Source of the DNA: Sphingobium sp. MI1205
Lineage (GTDB): Bacteria; Pseudomonadota; Alphaproteobacteria; Sphingomonadales; Sphingomonadaceae
Length of the DNA stretch: 64,000 bases
NCBI RefSeq assembly: GCF_001563285.1
Contig: NZ_CP005188.1
Span: 811,501 to 875,500, forward strand
Direction of reading: 5' to 3'
Shown here in pieces: positions 41,584-51,316 of this stretch. How positions within the stretch are numbered: the first letter of the stretch is position 1; each line of letters begins with the position of its first letter. Made by a program: the position numbers and the translations under genes. The notes under the pieces were generated by a model. That model worked only from the letters and a program-made list of their open reading frames with translations, did not search any database and was not told the DNA's origin.

Positions 41584-42219
41584 ATGATCCGCAAATTTTT
41601 TGGCACGGTCGCTGTCGGCTCGCTGTTCGTCGGTGGACTGGCGGTGTCACATCTGGCGCTGGCGCAACCCGGCGATGGCGCGCCCAAGGGCCGCCATGGC
41701 GGCATGATCGCGATGGCCGACGCCAACAAGGACGGCCAGGTCAGCAAGGCGGAGTTCACCGCCGCCCTTGATGCGCGTTTCACGAAGATGGACGCCAATC
41801 GCGACGGCAAGCTGACGAAAGAAGATCGCGACATCACCCGCAAGGCGCGGATGGACCAGCGCTTCGCCGCGATGGATGGCGACAAGGACGGCCAGATCAG
41901 CAAGGCTGAATTCGACGCCGCTCATCAGGCGCGGTCCGAACGCCGTGGCGGGGAAGGCCATGGCAAGCGATTTGGCCGGGGCGGCCATCATGGCTTTGGC
42001 GGCGGCATGATGTTCGGCCGTGGCGGGATGAAGGGCGAGGCCGCGAAGGATGGCGTGCTGACCCGCGCCGAATTCATGGCCCGGCCGATGGCGATGTTCG
42101 ACAAGGCCGACAGCAACAAGGACGGCTCCGTAACCGCCGAGGAAATGAAGGCGGCGCAGCAGGCCCGGCGCGATGCATGGCAGCAGCGCCGTGGCATGGA
42201 CGCCGCGCCGAAGGAATAA
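41584..42219 (+). CDS. secreted EF-hand calcium-binding protein
   Basis: 211 residues. Signal peptide about 1-28 (VSHLALAQ). Four canonical EF loops are visible: DANKDGQVSKAE (46-57), DANRDGKLTKED (70-81), DGDKDGQISKAE (98-109) and DSNKDGSVTAEE (176-187), plus a degenerate one near 153-164. A Gly/His/Arg-rich linker (GHGKRFGRGGHHGFGGG) lies between. GGAAGGA precedes the ATG. It is followed 68 bases later by a two-component system that may respond to the same cation signal. Confidence 0.9.
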   Translation: MIRKFFGTVAVGSLFVGGLAVSHLALAQPGDGAPKGRHGGMIAMADANKDGQVSKAEFTAALDARFTKMDANRDGKLTKEDRDITRKARMDQRFAAMDGDKDGQISKAEFDAAHQARSERRGGEGHGKRFGRGGHHGFGGGMMFGRGGMKGEAAKDGVLTRAEFMARPMAMFDKADSNKDGSVTAEEMKAAQQARRDAWQQRRGMDAAPKE

Positions 42220-42287
42220 CGCGCAAGGCAGGGTGGGGGACGTCCTCCACCCTTCCAAGCCGATGACAGTCGTGACAGATATCCCCC

Positions 42288-43007
42288 ATGAGCGAAAAAC
42301 CCCATCTGCTGCTCGTCGATGACGAGCGTTCGATCCGCGAGCCGCTGGCGCAATATCTGTCACGCAACGGCTTTCGCGTGACCGCCGTGGAAAGCGCGGC
42401 GGAAGCGCGGATGCGCCTCAACGCCAGCGCGATCGACCTTGTCATCCTGGACATCATGATGCCGGGCGAGGACGGGCTGTCGCTGTGCCGCCATATTCGC
42501 GAGACGAGCGAAATTCCCGTCATCCTGCTGACCGCGAAGTCCGAGGAGACGGACCGCATCGTGGGCCTCGAAATGGGCGCCGACGATTATGTGCTGAAGC
42601 CCTTTTCGCCGCGCGAACTGGTGGCGCGGATCAAGGTGATTTTCCGCCGCGTCGCGACCGGCGGCCAGCGGGTGACAGCGCCGGATGGCGCAACCTACGC
42701 CTTTGCGGGATGGCTGCTCAAGACGCATGAGCGCGTGCTGGTGGACCAGGAAGGCGTGGTGCTGCCGCTGTCGACCGCCGAATATAATCTGATGCTGGCC
42801 TTTGCAACCCGGCCCAACCAGGTGCTGAGCCGCGACCAGTTGCTCGACATCACGCAGGGGCGCGAGGCCAATGCGTTCGACCGCGCGATCGACAACCAGA
42901 TCAGCCGCCTGCGCAAGAAGATCGAGCCGGACCCCAAGAACCCGACGCTGATCAAGACCGTGTGGGGCGGCGGCTATACGCTGGCCGCGGATGTGAGAAA
43001 GCTGTGA
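42288..43007 (+). CDS. OmpR-family response regulator
   Basis: 239 residues. Receiver domain with acidic pair DDE (residues 11-13), phospho-acceptor Asp55 (VILDIMMPG) and Lys in LKPFSP. The C-terminal winged helix ends SRLRKKIEPDPKNPTLIKTV with WGGGYTL. Its TGA overlaps the kinase's GTG start, so the pair is translationally coupled. Confidence 0.95.
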   Translation: MSEKPHLLLVDDERSIREPLAQYLSRNGFRVTAVESAAEARMRLNASAIDLVILDIMMPGEDGLSLCRHIRETSEIPVILLTAKSEETDRIVGLEMGADDYVLKPFSPRELVARIKVIFRRVATGGQRVTAPDGATYAFAGWLLKTHERVLVDQEGVVLPLSTAEYNLMLAFATRPNQVLSRDQLLDITQGREANAFDRAIDNQISRLRKKIEPDPKNPTLIKTVWGGGYTLAADVRKL

Positions 43008-44350
43008 AGCGCATCCGTTTCTGGCCGCAGAGCCTGGCCGGGCAGATCATCATGCTGGTCGCCATCGCGCTGTTCGTGGCGCAGGCGATCAATTTCGGGC
43101 TGCTGTTGCAGGAACGCAACCGGCTGACGCTGACGGCGCAGACGGCGCCGGGCGTCTATCGCATCGCCGACGCGCTGGACAGCCGGGGCGAGCCGCCCGC
43201 CGCCAACCGGCCGCCGCGCGCGCGCTTTTTCAACGCCATGCCCGCGCTGGACGGCGACAGACGGCCGGAGATCGAGCGAAGGGCGCTGGCGATGTTCGCC
43301 GACATTGGCTTACCGGTCCTGTCGGTGCAGGTGTTCGAGCAAAGCCGCGCGCCGCCGCTGCGCCGGTGGGAACGGGTACGGATGCGCGCGATGGGCGATG
43401 AGCGCGGCGGTCCCCGTAGCCGCAGGCTGGTCATGGCGGCGGAATATGAGCAGGGCAAATGGATCGTCACGCAGTCGCGCATAGGCGACCGCCCGGCGCG
43501 CTATGGCGGCTGGCTGGCGTGGCAGACGCTGATCCTTTACGTGATCGTGCTGGCGCCGCTGCTGTGGGTCGGGCGGAGACTGGCGCGGCCGCTGGGGCAG
43601 TTGACGCGGTCGGCGCAGCAGTTCGCCCGCACCGGTTCGGCCGATCCGGTCGAGGAGCGCGGGCCGGGTGACGTGCGCGAGCTGACCACCGCCTTCAACG
43701 CGATGCGCAGCCGCATCGTCGCCATGCTGGACGAGAAGGACCGGATGCTGGGCGCGATCGGCCATGACCTGCGGACGCCGCTCGCGTCGCTGCGGGTGCG
43801 GGCCGAATCGGTCGAGGATGAGGGCGAGCGCGCGCGCATGTCCGAGACGATCGACGAGATGAACCGGATGCTGGAGGATATATTGTCGCTGGCGCGGGCG
43901 GGGCGCAGCACGGAAGCCGCGCAGAAGGTCGATCTGTCCGCGCTGGCCGATGCGGTGGTCGAGGACTTTGTCGAACTGGGATCAGCCGTCGAGATGGCGG
44001 ACAGCGCGCGCGCAGTGGCTTCGGTAAGGCCGCAGCAGATCCGCCGGGCGCTGCGCAACCTGATCGAAAACGCCATCGTCTATGGCGAGCGCGCGCATGT
44101 ATCGGTGGTGCGGGAAGAGGGCGCGATCCGCCTGGTCGTCGCCGATGACGGGCCGGGCATTGCCGAGGACCGCATGGAAGAGATGATGGAGCCGTTCACC
44201 CGGATGGAAGGGTCGCGCAACCGGGAGACCGGCGGCGCGGGGCTGGGGCTGGCGCTGGTCCGCGCGATCATGGCGGAGCATGGCGGCGCGCTGCGGCTGG
44301 CGAACCGGACCGGCGGCGGGCTGGAGGCCAGTCTGGTGATCCCGGCCTGA
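43004..44350 (+). CDS. sensor histidine kinase (EnvZ-like topology)
   Basis: 448 residues from a GTG at 43004 in a GTGA overlap with the regulator gene. TM1 near 10-35, a periplasmic region of about 125 residues, TM2 near 165-190, HAMP, the phospho-acceptor H-box GAIGHDLRTPLASLRVRAES, and an HATPase domain with NLIENAIVYG (N box), DDGPGIAED (G1) and GGAGLGLALV (G2). The signal is unknown; the neighbouring EF-hand protein is a candidate output or partner. Confidence 0.95.
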   Translation: MKRIRFWPQSLAGQIIMLVAIALFVAQAINFGLLLQERNRLTLTAQTAPGVYRIADALDSRGEPPAANRPPRARFFNAMPALDGDRRPEIERRALAMFADIGLPVLSVQVFEQSRAPPLRRWERVRMRAMGDERGGPRSRRLVMAAEYEQGKWIVTQSRIGDRPARYGGWLAWQTLILYVIVLAPLLWVGRRLARPLGQLTRSAQQFARTGSADPVEERGPGDVRELTTAFNAMRSRIVAMLDEKDRMLGAIGHDLRTPLASLRVRAESVEDEGERARMSETIDEMNRMLEDILSLARAGRSTEAAQKVDLSALADAVVEDFVELGSAVEMADSARAVASVRPQQIRRALRNLIENAIVYGERAHVSVVREEGAIRLVVADDGPGIAEDRMEEMMEPFTRMEGSRNRETGGAGLGLALVRAIMAEHGGALRLANRTGGGLEASLVIPA

Positions 44351-44355
44351 TCCCG

Positions 44356-45630
44356 TCAGGCGGGATTACGGCTGGTGAACCATAGCCCGCCAAGGCTGAT
44401 CGCGGCGGCAGCGGACATGTAGAGGCCGACCAGTTCGACGCCCTGCACCTGGATCAGCCATGTGGCGACGATGGGGGCCAGCGCGCCGCCGATGATCCCG
44501 CCCAGATTGAACGAGAATGACGCGCCGGTGTAGCGAAGCTGGACCGGGAACAGATGGGGCAGATAAGCGCCCAGCGGCCCGTAGACGAAGCCCATCAGGA
44601 ACAGGGCCAGGCTGAGTATCAGGAAGATCGGCAGCAACTGGCCCGTGCCCATGGCGGGGCCGAAGATGACGCCCATCAGAACCGTGCCGATGCAGCCCGC
44701 CACCAGCACGCGCGTCGGGCTGGTCTTGTCCGCCCACCAGCCAGCGATGATGATGCTGAGCGCCATGAACAGGATCGCGCCAAGCTGAATCGCGAGGAAG
44801 GTTTCGCGGCCGATGTTGAGCGTGGTGGTGCCGTATCCGAGCGCGAAGGCGGTAGCGATATAATAGACGGCGAAGCAGGCGACGACCGCGAAGGTGCCCG
44901 CGACCGCTGCGCCCAGATGGTGGGAGAAGAGGGTAGCAAGGGGCAGGGCGGGCGGTGGCGCCTCGGCCTGGGCTGCGGCAAATTCCGGGGTTTCGCTGAG
45001 TTTCAGGCGGACCCAGAGGCCCAGGAACACCAGCACCGCGCTGCCAAGGAACGGGAGACGCCAGCCCCAGGCGAAGAAGTCTTCGTCAGTGAGAAACATG
45101 CCCAGGATCAGGAACAGGCCATTGGCGGCGAGGAAGCCGACCGGTGCGCCCAGTTGCGGGAACATGCCGAAGCGCGCGCGCCATCCGGGCGGCGCGTTTT
45201 CCACAGCGAGCAGCGCCGCGCCGCCCCATTCCCCGCCAAGGCCAAAGCCCTGCCCGAAGCGCAGGATGCACAGGATCAGCGGCGCCCACCAGCCGATCAT
45301 CTGGTAAGTGGGCAGGAAACCGATCGCCAATGTCGATGCGCCCATCAGCATGAGCGAGGTAACCAGCGTCGCCTTCCGCCCGATGCGGTCGCCATAATGG
45401 CCGAACACCGCCGCGCCGAGCGGCCGGGCGAAGAAGGCGAGCGCCAGGCTGCCATAGGCCGCCATGAGCTGCGCGGAAGGCGATGTGGCGGGGAAGAACA
45501 GGGGGCCGAATACCAGGCTGGCGGCGGTGGCGTAGATATAGAAGTCGTAAAATTCGACCGCCGTGCCGATCAGGCTGGCCGCCAGCACCCGCTTGTGCCG
45601 CAGCATTGCCTCGATCCCGTTCGCTTCCAT
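44356..45630 (-). CDS. MFS transporter of the metabolite:H+ symporter (MHS) family
   Basis: 424 residues from ATG 45630 (an ATG at 45654 is also in frame). It has 12 hydrophobic helices. MHS-type blocks include GTAVEFYDFYIYATAASLVF near the N-terminus, FGHYGDRIGRKATLV between helices 2 and 3, and RFGQGFGLGGEWGGAALLAV. Family members import osmolytes or dicarboxylates such as proline/betaine or 2-oxoglutarate; the substrate here is unknown. It follows the methyltransferase gene by a few bases and is probably co-transcribed. Confidence 0.9.
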   Translation of the reverse strand: MEANGIEAMLRHKRVLAASLIGTAVEFYDFYIYATAASLVFGPLFFPATSPSAQLMAAYGSLALAFFARPLGAAVFGHYGDRIGRKATLVTSLMLMGASTLAIGFLPTYQMIGWWAPLILCILRFGQGFGLGGEWGGAALLAVENAPPGWRARFGMFPQLGAPVGFLAANGLFLILGMFLTDEDFFAWGWRLPFLGSAVLVFLGLWVRLKLSETPEFAAAQAEAPPPALPLATLFSHHLGAAVAGTFAVVACFAVYYIATAFALGYGTTTLNIGRETFLAIQLGAILFMALSIIIAGWWADKTSPTRVLVAGCIGTVLMGVIFGPAMGTGQLLPIFLILSLALFLMGFVYGPLGAYLPHLFPVQLRYTGASFSFNLGGIIGGALAPIVATWLIQVQGVELVGLYMSAAAAISLGGLWFTSRNPA

Positions 45631-45657
45631 CGCCTGCACGCCCCCTCGCGCCATTTT

Positions 45658-46455
45658 CTACGACTTTCTTTTCTGGTTCAGTAATTCATAGGCCATCACC
45701 GCGCAGGCGACGGCGGCGTTCAGGCTGTCGGCCTTGCCCAGCATCGGCATCTTCACGAGCAGGTCGCATTCCGCCTCATAGGATTCGGGCAGGCCCTGCG
45801 CTTCATTGCCGACGAGCAGGAAGCTGGGGCTTTGGTAGCGCGGTTCCTGATAATCCTGGGTGGCATTGAGGCTGGTGCCGATCAGTTCGCCCGGACCCTG
45901 ACGCAGCCAATGCATGAATTCGCCCCAACGGGCCTGGGTGATGGATTGCGTAAAGAGCGCGCCCATGCTGGCGCGTACGGATTCGACCGAAAAGGGATCG
46001 ACGCAATCGTCGATCAGGATAAGGCCGCCAGCGCCCACGGCATCGCCCGTGCGCAGGATGGTGCCGAGATTGCCGGGATCGCGCAGCGACTGGGCGACGA
46101 TCCAGATATCCGCCTTGCCCCGGTCCAGCTTTGCCAGCGGGGTCAGCCGGTCGCGATAGACGCCGACCACGGCCTGCGCATTGTCCTTGCCGCTGATCTT
46201 GGACAATATGTCGGGCGTGGTTTCGATGACGTCGCCCCCCGCATCCTCCATGGCCGCGATCAGGCCGACGGCCAGCGGGTGCGTCGATCCGGCATGGAAC
46301 AGCATTTCCGGCAGCACGCCTTCCTCGCGCGCTTCGGTGAGGATGCGTAGGCCTTCGGCGAGAAACAGCCCCTCAGCCTTGCGGAACTTCTTTTCGCGCA
46401 AGGACCGCACACGCTTCACCAGCGGGTTGGAGAATCCGGTGATTTCGCGTGCCAC
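45658..46455 (-). CDS. TrmH/SpoU-family RNA 2'-O-methyltransferase
   Basis: 265 residues. The N-terminal substrate-binding region begins ITGFSNPLVKRVRSLREKKF. The C-terminal knotted SPOUT domain has motif 1 QSLRDPGNLGTILRTGDAVG, motif 2 FLLVGNEAQGLPES and motif 3 KMPMLGKADSLNAAVACAVM. It methylates a ribose in rRNA or tRNA using S-adenosylmethionine; the target nucleotide cannot be deduced. Confidence 0.93.
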   Translation of the reverse strand: MAREITGFSNPLVKRVRSLREKKFRKAEGLFLAEGLRILTEAREEGVLPEMLFHAGSTHPLAVGLIAAMEDAGGDVIETTPDILSKISGKDNAQAVVGVYRDRLTPLAKLDRGKADIWIVAQSLRDPGNLGTILRTGDAVGAGGLILIDDCVDPFSVESVRASMGALFTQSITQARWGEFMHWLRQGPGELIGTSLNATQDYQEPRYQSPSFLLVGNEAQGLPESYEAECDLLVKMPMLGKADSLNAAVACAVMAYELLNQKRKS

Positions 46456-46603
46456 GATCCTGTCTTGAGCCTTTTGGAAGTCCGCCGAAGCGGCCTCTCT
46501 ATAGGGCGCGCGAGAAAAAGGGTAGTGGGCGCGTCAGGCCGCGCTGCATGCCTCCTGCCGGGCGATGGAGATGCGGTTGCGGCGGGTACGGACGCAACAG
46601 GCC

Positions 46604-46876
46604 TTATTCCTCGCCGAACTTGTCCTCGACCAGCGTCACCAGCTTGCCCAGCGCATCCGCCGCCTGCGGCCCCGTGGCGCTGATGACGATGGAATCGCCC
46701 ATCGCCGCGCCCAGCATCATCAGGCCCATGATCGACGTGCCGGTCACTTCGCTGCCGTCCTTGCGGACGGTAATCTGGGCAGGCAGTCCGCTGGCCAGCG
46801 TCACGAATTTCGCGCTGGCGCGCGCGTGAAGTCCGCGTTTGTTGCTGATGCGGACTTCCTGACTCAATTCGCTCAT
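46604..46876 (-). CDS. ptsH: HPr-type phosphocarrier of the nitrogen PTS
   Basis: 90 residues. The phospho-acceptor His16 lies in NKRGLHARASAKFV. A regulatory Ser at 48 in TGTSIMGLMML corresponds to the HPr kinase site, matching the hprK gene upstream. The start overlaps the EIIA stop as ATGA. There is no sugar-specific EII permease here, so a regulatory rather than transport role is likely. Confidence 0.95.
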   Translation of the reverse strand: MSELSQEVRISNKRGLHARASAKFVTLASGLPAQITVRKDGSEVTGTSIMGLMMLGAAMGDSIVISATGPQAADALGKLVTLVEDKFGEE

Positions 46877-47277
46877 GTAGTGCTACCCAATAGTTCAGAT
46901 GCCACGCTGATATATTTTTGTCCGGCTTCGCGCGCGGCGGCGACGGCCTGGCGCACGTCCATGACCTTGCGCGCGCTTTCCAGGCGGATGAGCATGGGAA
47001 GGTTGATGCCCGCGATCACCTCGATCTCGCCCGCCTTCAGCAGCGAAATGGCAAGGTTGGACGGGGTGCCGCCGAACAGGTCGGTCAGCAGGATGACGCC
47101 TGATCCGTCATTCACGCGGGCGACGGCGGCGGCGATGTCGGCCCGTCGCACTTCCATATCGTCTTCCGGTCCGATGCAGATTGTTTCGATCTGCTGTTGC
47201 GGACCGACCACATGTTCCATCGCCACGACAAATTCCGTCGCCAGCGAACCATGGGTGACAAGTACCAGTCCAATCAT
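46873..47277 (-). CDS. PTS EIIA component, mannose-type (regulatory)
   Basis: 134 residues, MIGLVLVTHGSLATEFVVAM, with the phospho-acceptor His9 of EIIA(Man). No EIIB, C or D domains accompany it, as is usual in alphaproteobacterial regulatory PTS clusters. It is coupled to ptsH by an ATGA overlap and follows rapZ by 22 bp. Confidence 0.93.
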   Translation of the reverse strand: MIGLVLVTHGSLATEFVVAMEHVVGPQQQIETICIGPEDDMEVRRADIAAAVARVNDGSGVILLTDLFGGTPSNLAISLLKAGEIEVIAGINLPMLIRLESARKVMDVRQAVAAAREAGQKYISVASELLGSTT

Positions 47278-47299
47278 CTATCTATCGGCCCAAATTGTT

Positions 47300-48238
47300 T
47301 CATGATTGTGCTTTCGGGCCTCCCGGTTCGCGCTTCTCCAGGCTGTCCCGGGGCGCTGATTCCATATTGCGGTGCGAGACCGTGGGCGAAAAGCCCGCGT
47401 CTTGCAAGTATTTGGCTACGCGTTCAGCGACATGGACCGACCGATGGCGTCCGCCGGTGCAGCCGAAGGCGACAGTGACGTAACTTTTCCCGCTTTCCGC
47501 ATAGCGAGGCAGCAGCAGCGCCAGCAATTCTTCCATGCGGCGGACCGTTTCCTCATAAGCGGGATCTTCGATAATATAGGCGGCCACGGCCGGGTCGAGG
47601 CCGGTCTTTGGCCGCAGGTCGGGTTCCCAGTGCGGATTGCGCAGGAAGCGCATGTCGAAGACGAGGTCGGCGTTGAGCGGGATGCCACGTGAAAAGCCGA
47701 AGGACATGATCGTCAGCACCGGAGCCGACAGGCCGTCGCGGGAGAAGCGGTTGCGGATCTCCTGCTGCAAGCCGTTGCTGGTGAGGCTGGTCGTGTCGAT
47801 GATATGGGTTGCCCAGCGGCGCAGCGGGTCGGTGAGTTCGCGTTCGCGCGCAAGCCCGTGCGCGGCGGGGCGATCCGACGCGAGCGGATGGCGGCGGCGG
47901 GTTTCGGCGAAGCGGCGCTCCAGCTCCATGTCCGAACAGTCGAGGAACAGCGTTTCGATGTCATGGCCCTGGCGGCTGCGCAGCGCCTTGATCCGCCGGA
48001 CGATCGCCTGCGCGTCGAAACCGCGCGTGCGTGCGTCGATGCCCAGCGCCAGCGGGCGATCGTCTATATCCTCGTGGCCCGCAGGTACAGGCGTGTCGAG
48101 CAGGCGTTCGAGGAGCAGCAGGGGCAAGTTGTCCACGACTTCCCAGCCCATATCCTCCAGCGTCTTGAGCGCCGTCGTCTTGCCTGCCCCGGAGAGGCCG
48201 GAAACGAGCAGGATGGTCTTGGGCGTCGGAGCGTTCAC
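47300..48238 (-). CDS. rapZ: RNase adapter / nucleotide-binding protein RapZ
   Basis: 312 residues. Walker A GLSGAGKTTAL (14-24), Walker B-like EDIDDRPLALGID region, and the C-terminal RapZ block with SFGFSRGIPLNADLVFDMRF and FGCTGGRHRSVHVAERV. In enterobacteria it binds small RNAs and GlcN6P; in Alphaproteobacteria its role is less defined. The GTG start overlaps the hprK stop as GTGA. Confidence 0.96.
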   Translation of the reverse strand: MNAPTPKTILLVSGLSGAGKTTALKTLEDMGWEVVDNLPLLLLERLLDTPVPAGHEDIDDRPLALGIDARTRGFDAQAIVRRIKALRSRQGHDIETLFLDCSDMELERRFAETRRRHPLASDRPAAHGLARERELTDPLRRWATHIIDTTSLTSNGLQQEIRNRFSRDGLSAPVLTIMSFGFSRGIPLNADLVFDMRFLRNPHWEPDLRPKTGLDPAVAAYIIEDPAYEETVRRMEELLALLLPRYAESGKSYVTVAFGCTGGRHRSVHVAERVAKYLQDAGFSPTVSHRNMESAPRDSLEKREPGGPKAQS

Positions 48239-48675
48239 GCGAGCCCCATGGTCTTGAGCGCCAGCTCGACCTTGATCGGCGCGGAAGGTTCGAGCGGGGC
48301 GATCCTGACCACCGGAATGGCGGCGCCTGCGATCATCCTTTCTTCCGGGTCGGCGGGCATCCGGTCGATGTCATCGGACAGATCGACCATCAGTGCGACG
48401 CGCGCATAGTCGATGCAGGGCATGTCGACGAGCCCGATGCCACGCACCTCCATCATGCCGGTGATGGTTTGCGGCGCGGTGGCCTCCAGCCGCCCGTCGA
48501 CCCATTTCAGCAATGTATAATCGTCGCTGACGAGCGTTGCCCCACGGTCGATGAGCCGCAGCGCGAGGTCGGACTTGCCCACGCCGCTTGGCCCGCACAG
48601 CAATACCGCGCGCCCGCCGATGGCGACGCTCGTCGCGTGCAATGTTTCGCTTGTTTCTTCCCGCACCATACCCAC
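48235..48675 (-). CDS. hprK: short-form HPr kinase/phosphorylase
   Basis: 146 residues, against about 310 in Firmicutes; this short form without the N-terminal domain is standard in Alphaproteobacteria. P-loop CGPSGVGKSDLALRLID (28-35 core), then DDYTLL and the signature MMEVRGIGLVDMP. It phosphorylates the regulatory Ser of HPr. It lies between chvG and rapZ in the same direction. Confidence 0.94.
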   Translation of the reverse strand: MGMVREETSETLHATSVAIGGRAVLLCGPSGVGKSDLALRLIDRGATLVSDDYTLLKWVDGRLEATAPQTITGMMEVRGIGLVDMPCIDYARVALMVDLSDDIDRMPADPEERMIAGAAIPVVRIAPLEPSAPIKVELALKTMGLA

Positions 48676-48764
48676 TGCCTTCTTAGACCTTGTCCAGGCT
48701 GGTGGGAAACGAATTGCGGGGGCGAAAGCTGCTATCGTCGCAAAAACTTGAGGCTGGCGGCGTC

Positions 48765-50360
48765 CTATTCCGAGACAATTCCCGGATCGCGCTCGACCGC
48801 CATGGGCAGGCGCAGCATGAAGCAGGCGCCCCTCTGATTATCCTCGCGGTCGGCGATGCTGATCTTGCCCTGATGGCCTTCGACGATGGAGCGGGCGATG
48901 GCGAGGCCGAGGCCCGAATGCTTGCCGAAGCTTTCCGCTTCCGGGCGGACGCTGTGGAAGCGGCGGAACACATGTTCCCGCTGCGATTCCGGGACGCCCG
49001 GTCCTTCATCCTCGACGCTGACCAGCACTTCATTGTCGGCGACGGTCGCAACGATCTGGACCAGCCCGCCATCGGGCGAGAAGGAAATGGCGTTGTCGAT
49101 CAGATTGTCGAGCACGCGCAGCAGGCGTTGTTCCTCACCCAGCACCACCGCCACATTCTTGCGCGGCCGGGCGAAGGCGAGGCGGATGTCGCGGGGTACG
49201 CCGCGCGCTTCGCGGGCGACGATCATGCGTTCGATCAGCAGGCCAAGGTCGATCGGTTCGAAACGGGTGCGTGAAAGCTGGGCGTCGATGCGCGAGGCTT
49301 CGGCAATGTCGGTGACGAGGCGATCCAGCCGCCGCACGTCGTCCTGCGCGATCGCCATCAGCTGTGCGCGAAGATCAGGCCTGTCCACCCGGTCCAGCGC
49401 ATCAAGGGCGGAGCGGAGCGAGGCTATCGGGTTTTTGAGTTCATGGCTGACATCGGCGGCGAAGGCGTCGGTCGCGTCGATGCGCTGGCGCAGCGCATGG
49501 CTCATGTCCGACAGCGCGCGCGCCAGCATGCCGATTTCGTCGCGCCGTTCAGGCAGGCGCGGCACCGTCACTTCGCGCGCCCGGCCAAGGCGCACGCGAA
49601 CGGCGGCGCGGGCAAGGCGCTGCAAAGGTTGAACGATGGTGCGCGCGAGGAAGAGCGAGAGCAGCACCGACGCCAGCACCGCTGCGGCGATGACGATCCC
49701 CAACCGCAGCCGTTCGGCGCGGACGATCCGGGTGATGTCGCGCGCGTTCTCAGTGGCGAGAAGGCTGCTGCCGTCCGACACGGTGGCGGCGGCCGAGATC
49801 ATGAAGGTCCGGTCGGGCGCATAGCGGTTCATCGCCTGAGGCCGCCCCGTCTTGCGCGCAAGCGTGAGTTCCGGCCATGCATCGGCCCGGTCGATTGCTG
49901 GCTCCTCAAAATCAGGAGGGCGATCGGCGAAGACGACGCGATCCACCGCCTTGTCCAGGAAGCGCGCGACATGGCGCTGCCAGCCTTCCTCCGAAGGCAG
50001 GCGCAGGCGATAGCGGGGCGCGCGCATGGTGAAACTGTCGGCGACCAGTTGCCGGTCCGGCCCATAGCGGCGGATGCGGTCGCCCGTCTGGCGGGAATAG
50101 GCGGCGATCAGCAAATTCTGCCGGTCGGGCTGGGCCGCTTGCAGCCCGATGGCCAGCAGCTTCAATTCACGCGCGGATTGTTCCAGCCGCGCATCGACGA
50201 TGCGCGTGCGGTAGCTGTCCAGATAAAAGAAGCCGCCCGCCAGCAGCGCCAGCGCGAACACGTTCACGGCCAGGATGCGCGGCGTCAGGCTGATACGGCC
50301 CGACCAGCGCAATCCCGCTTCGCGCGCCTCATTCCTCGGAGAAGCGATATCCGGCTCCAT
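48765..50360 (-). CDS. chvG: sensor histidine kinase ChvG (ExoS)
   Basis: 531 residues from the ATG at 50360 (an in-frame ATG exists at 50462). After a short cytoplasmic start, TM1 ([20 protein letters not shown]), a periplasmic domain of about 190 residues, TM2 ([18 protein letters not shown]), HAMP, the H-box [20 protein letters not shown] and an HATPase domain with [13 protein letters not shown] and [16 protein letters not shown]. In Rhizobiales it senses acidity and envelope state. The start overlaps the chvI end by about 32 bases. Confidence 0.93.
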   Translation of the reverse strand: MEPDIASPRNEAREAGLRWSGRISLTPRILAVNVFALALLAGGFFYLDSYRTRIVDARLEQSARELKLLAIGLQAAQPDRQNLLIAAYSRQTGDRIRRYGPDRQLVADSFTMRAPRYRLRLPSEEGWQRHVARFLDKAVDRVVFADRPPDFEEPAIDRADAWPELTLARKTGRPQAMNRYAPDRTFMISAAATVSDGSSLLATENARDITRIVRAERLRLGIVIAAAVLASVLLSLFLARTIVQPLQRLARAAVRVRLGRAREVTVPRLPERRDEIGMLARALSDMSHALRQRIDATDAFAADVSHELKNPIASLRSALDALDRVDRPDLRAQLMAIAQDDVRRLDRLVTDIAEASRIDAQLSRTRFEPIDLGLLIERMIVAREARGVPRDIRLAFARPRKNVAVVLGEEQRLLRVLDNLIDNAISFSPDGGLVQIVATVADNEVLVSVEDEGPGVPESQREHVFRRFHSVRPEAESFGKHSGLGLAIARSIVEGHQGKISIADREDNQRGACFMLRLPMAVERDPGIVSE

Positions 50361-51033
50361 AGAGGGTGTCGATTGCATTGAATTCAGGATCAACCTCGCG
50401 GAATTTGCGGCGGAGACGTTTGATGTGGCTGTCGATCGTGCGGTCGTCGACATAGACGTCATCCTGATAGGCGGCGTCCATCAACTGATTGCGGTTCTTG
50501 ACCACGCCCGGCCGCGCGGCGAGCGTTTCGAGGATCAGGAATTCGGTGACGGTCAGCGTGACGTCCTGTCCCATCCACTTCACCCGATGGCGGGCGGGGT
50601 CCATTTCCAGACGGCCGCGCACGATCGGGTCGGCGGCGGGTTCGTTGGGGGATTCAGGTGAGCGGCTTGCTTCCGAACGGCGCAGGATGGCCCTGATCCG
50701 GGCGATCAGCAGGCGTTGCGAAAAGGGTTTGGCGATATAGTCATCCGCACCCATGGCGAGGCCCAGCGCCTCGTCCAGCTCATCTGTCTTGGACGTCAGG
50801 AAAATCACCGGCATATGGCTTTTTTCCCGCAGGCGGCGCAACAGTTCCAGCCCGTCCATGCCCGGCATCTTTATGTCGAACACGGCGAGGTCGGCGGGAT
50901 TGTCGATCAGCGCCTTCAGCGCGCCATCCGGGTCCGAATAGAGACGCGTCATGAAGCCTTCGGCCTGCAGCGCGATGGACACCGAAGTCAGGATATTCTT
51001 GTCATCATCCACAAGGGCGACGGTTGCAGTCAT
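50329..51033 (-). CDS. chvI: response regulator ChvI
   Basis: 234 residues from the ATG at 51033 with GGAAAG upstream; the frame is open to 51240 without features. Receiver Asp53 in [17 protein letters not shown], Lys in AKPFSQRLL, and an OmpR-type winged helix with [20 protein letters not shown]. It is the first gene of the chvI-chvG-hprK-rapZ-EIIA-ptsH series and lies divergent from pckA, as in rhizobia. Confidence 0.94.
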   Translation of the reverse strand: MTATVALVDDDKNILTSVSIALQAEGFMTRLYSDPDGALKALIDNPADLAVFDIKMPGMDGLELLRRLREKSHMPVIFLTSKTDELDEALGLAMGADDYIAKPFSQRLLIARIRAILRRSEASRSPESPNEPAADPIVRGRLEMDPARHRVKWMGQDVTLTVTEFLILETLAARPGVVKNRNQLMDAAYQDDVYVDDRTIDSHIKRLRRKFREVDPEFNAIDTLYGAGYRFSEE

Positions 51034-51316
51034 GCGTCTTTCCAAAGGTCGTGGCCGCCAAATCCAGGCCTTTCTTTCAAGCGTTAGACGATGCCCGCCT
51101 CGCCCGCAAGAAAGGGGTAGGCAGGCAATAATGCGGTTTGTGCTTCCTGATTTGGGATAAACGGCGCGCTGCCGGGGTTTGACGCTGGGGATGCAAAGGC
51201 TTATTGCCCCTGCCATCTGCAAGAATGACGCCGCGCACAAGGGATCGCGGCGCTGAGGAGCGGATGGGTCGCGGGCAGTTGCTGGCGAACCGGATTTACA
51301 TATCAGGAGCTAAGGC

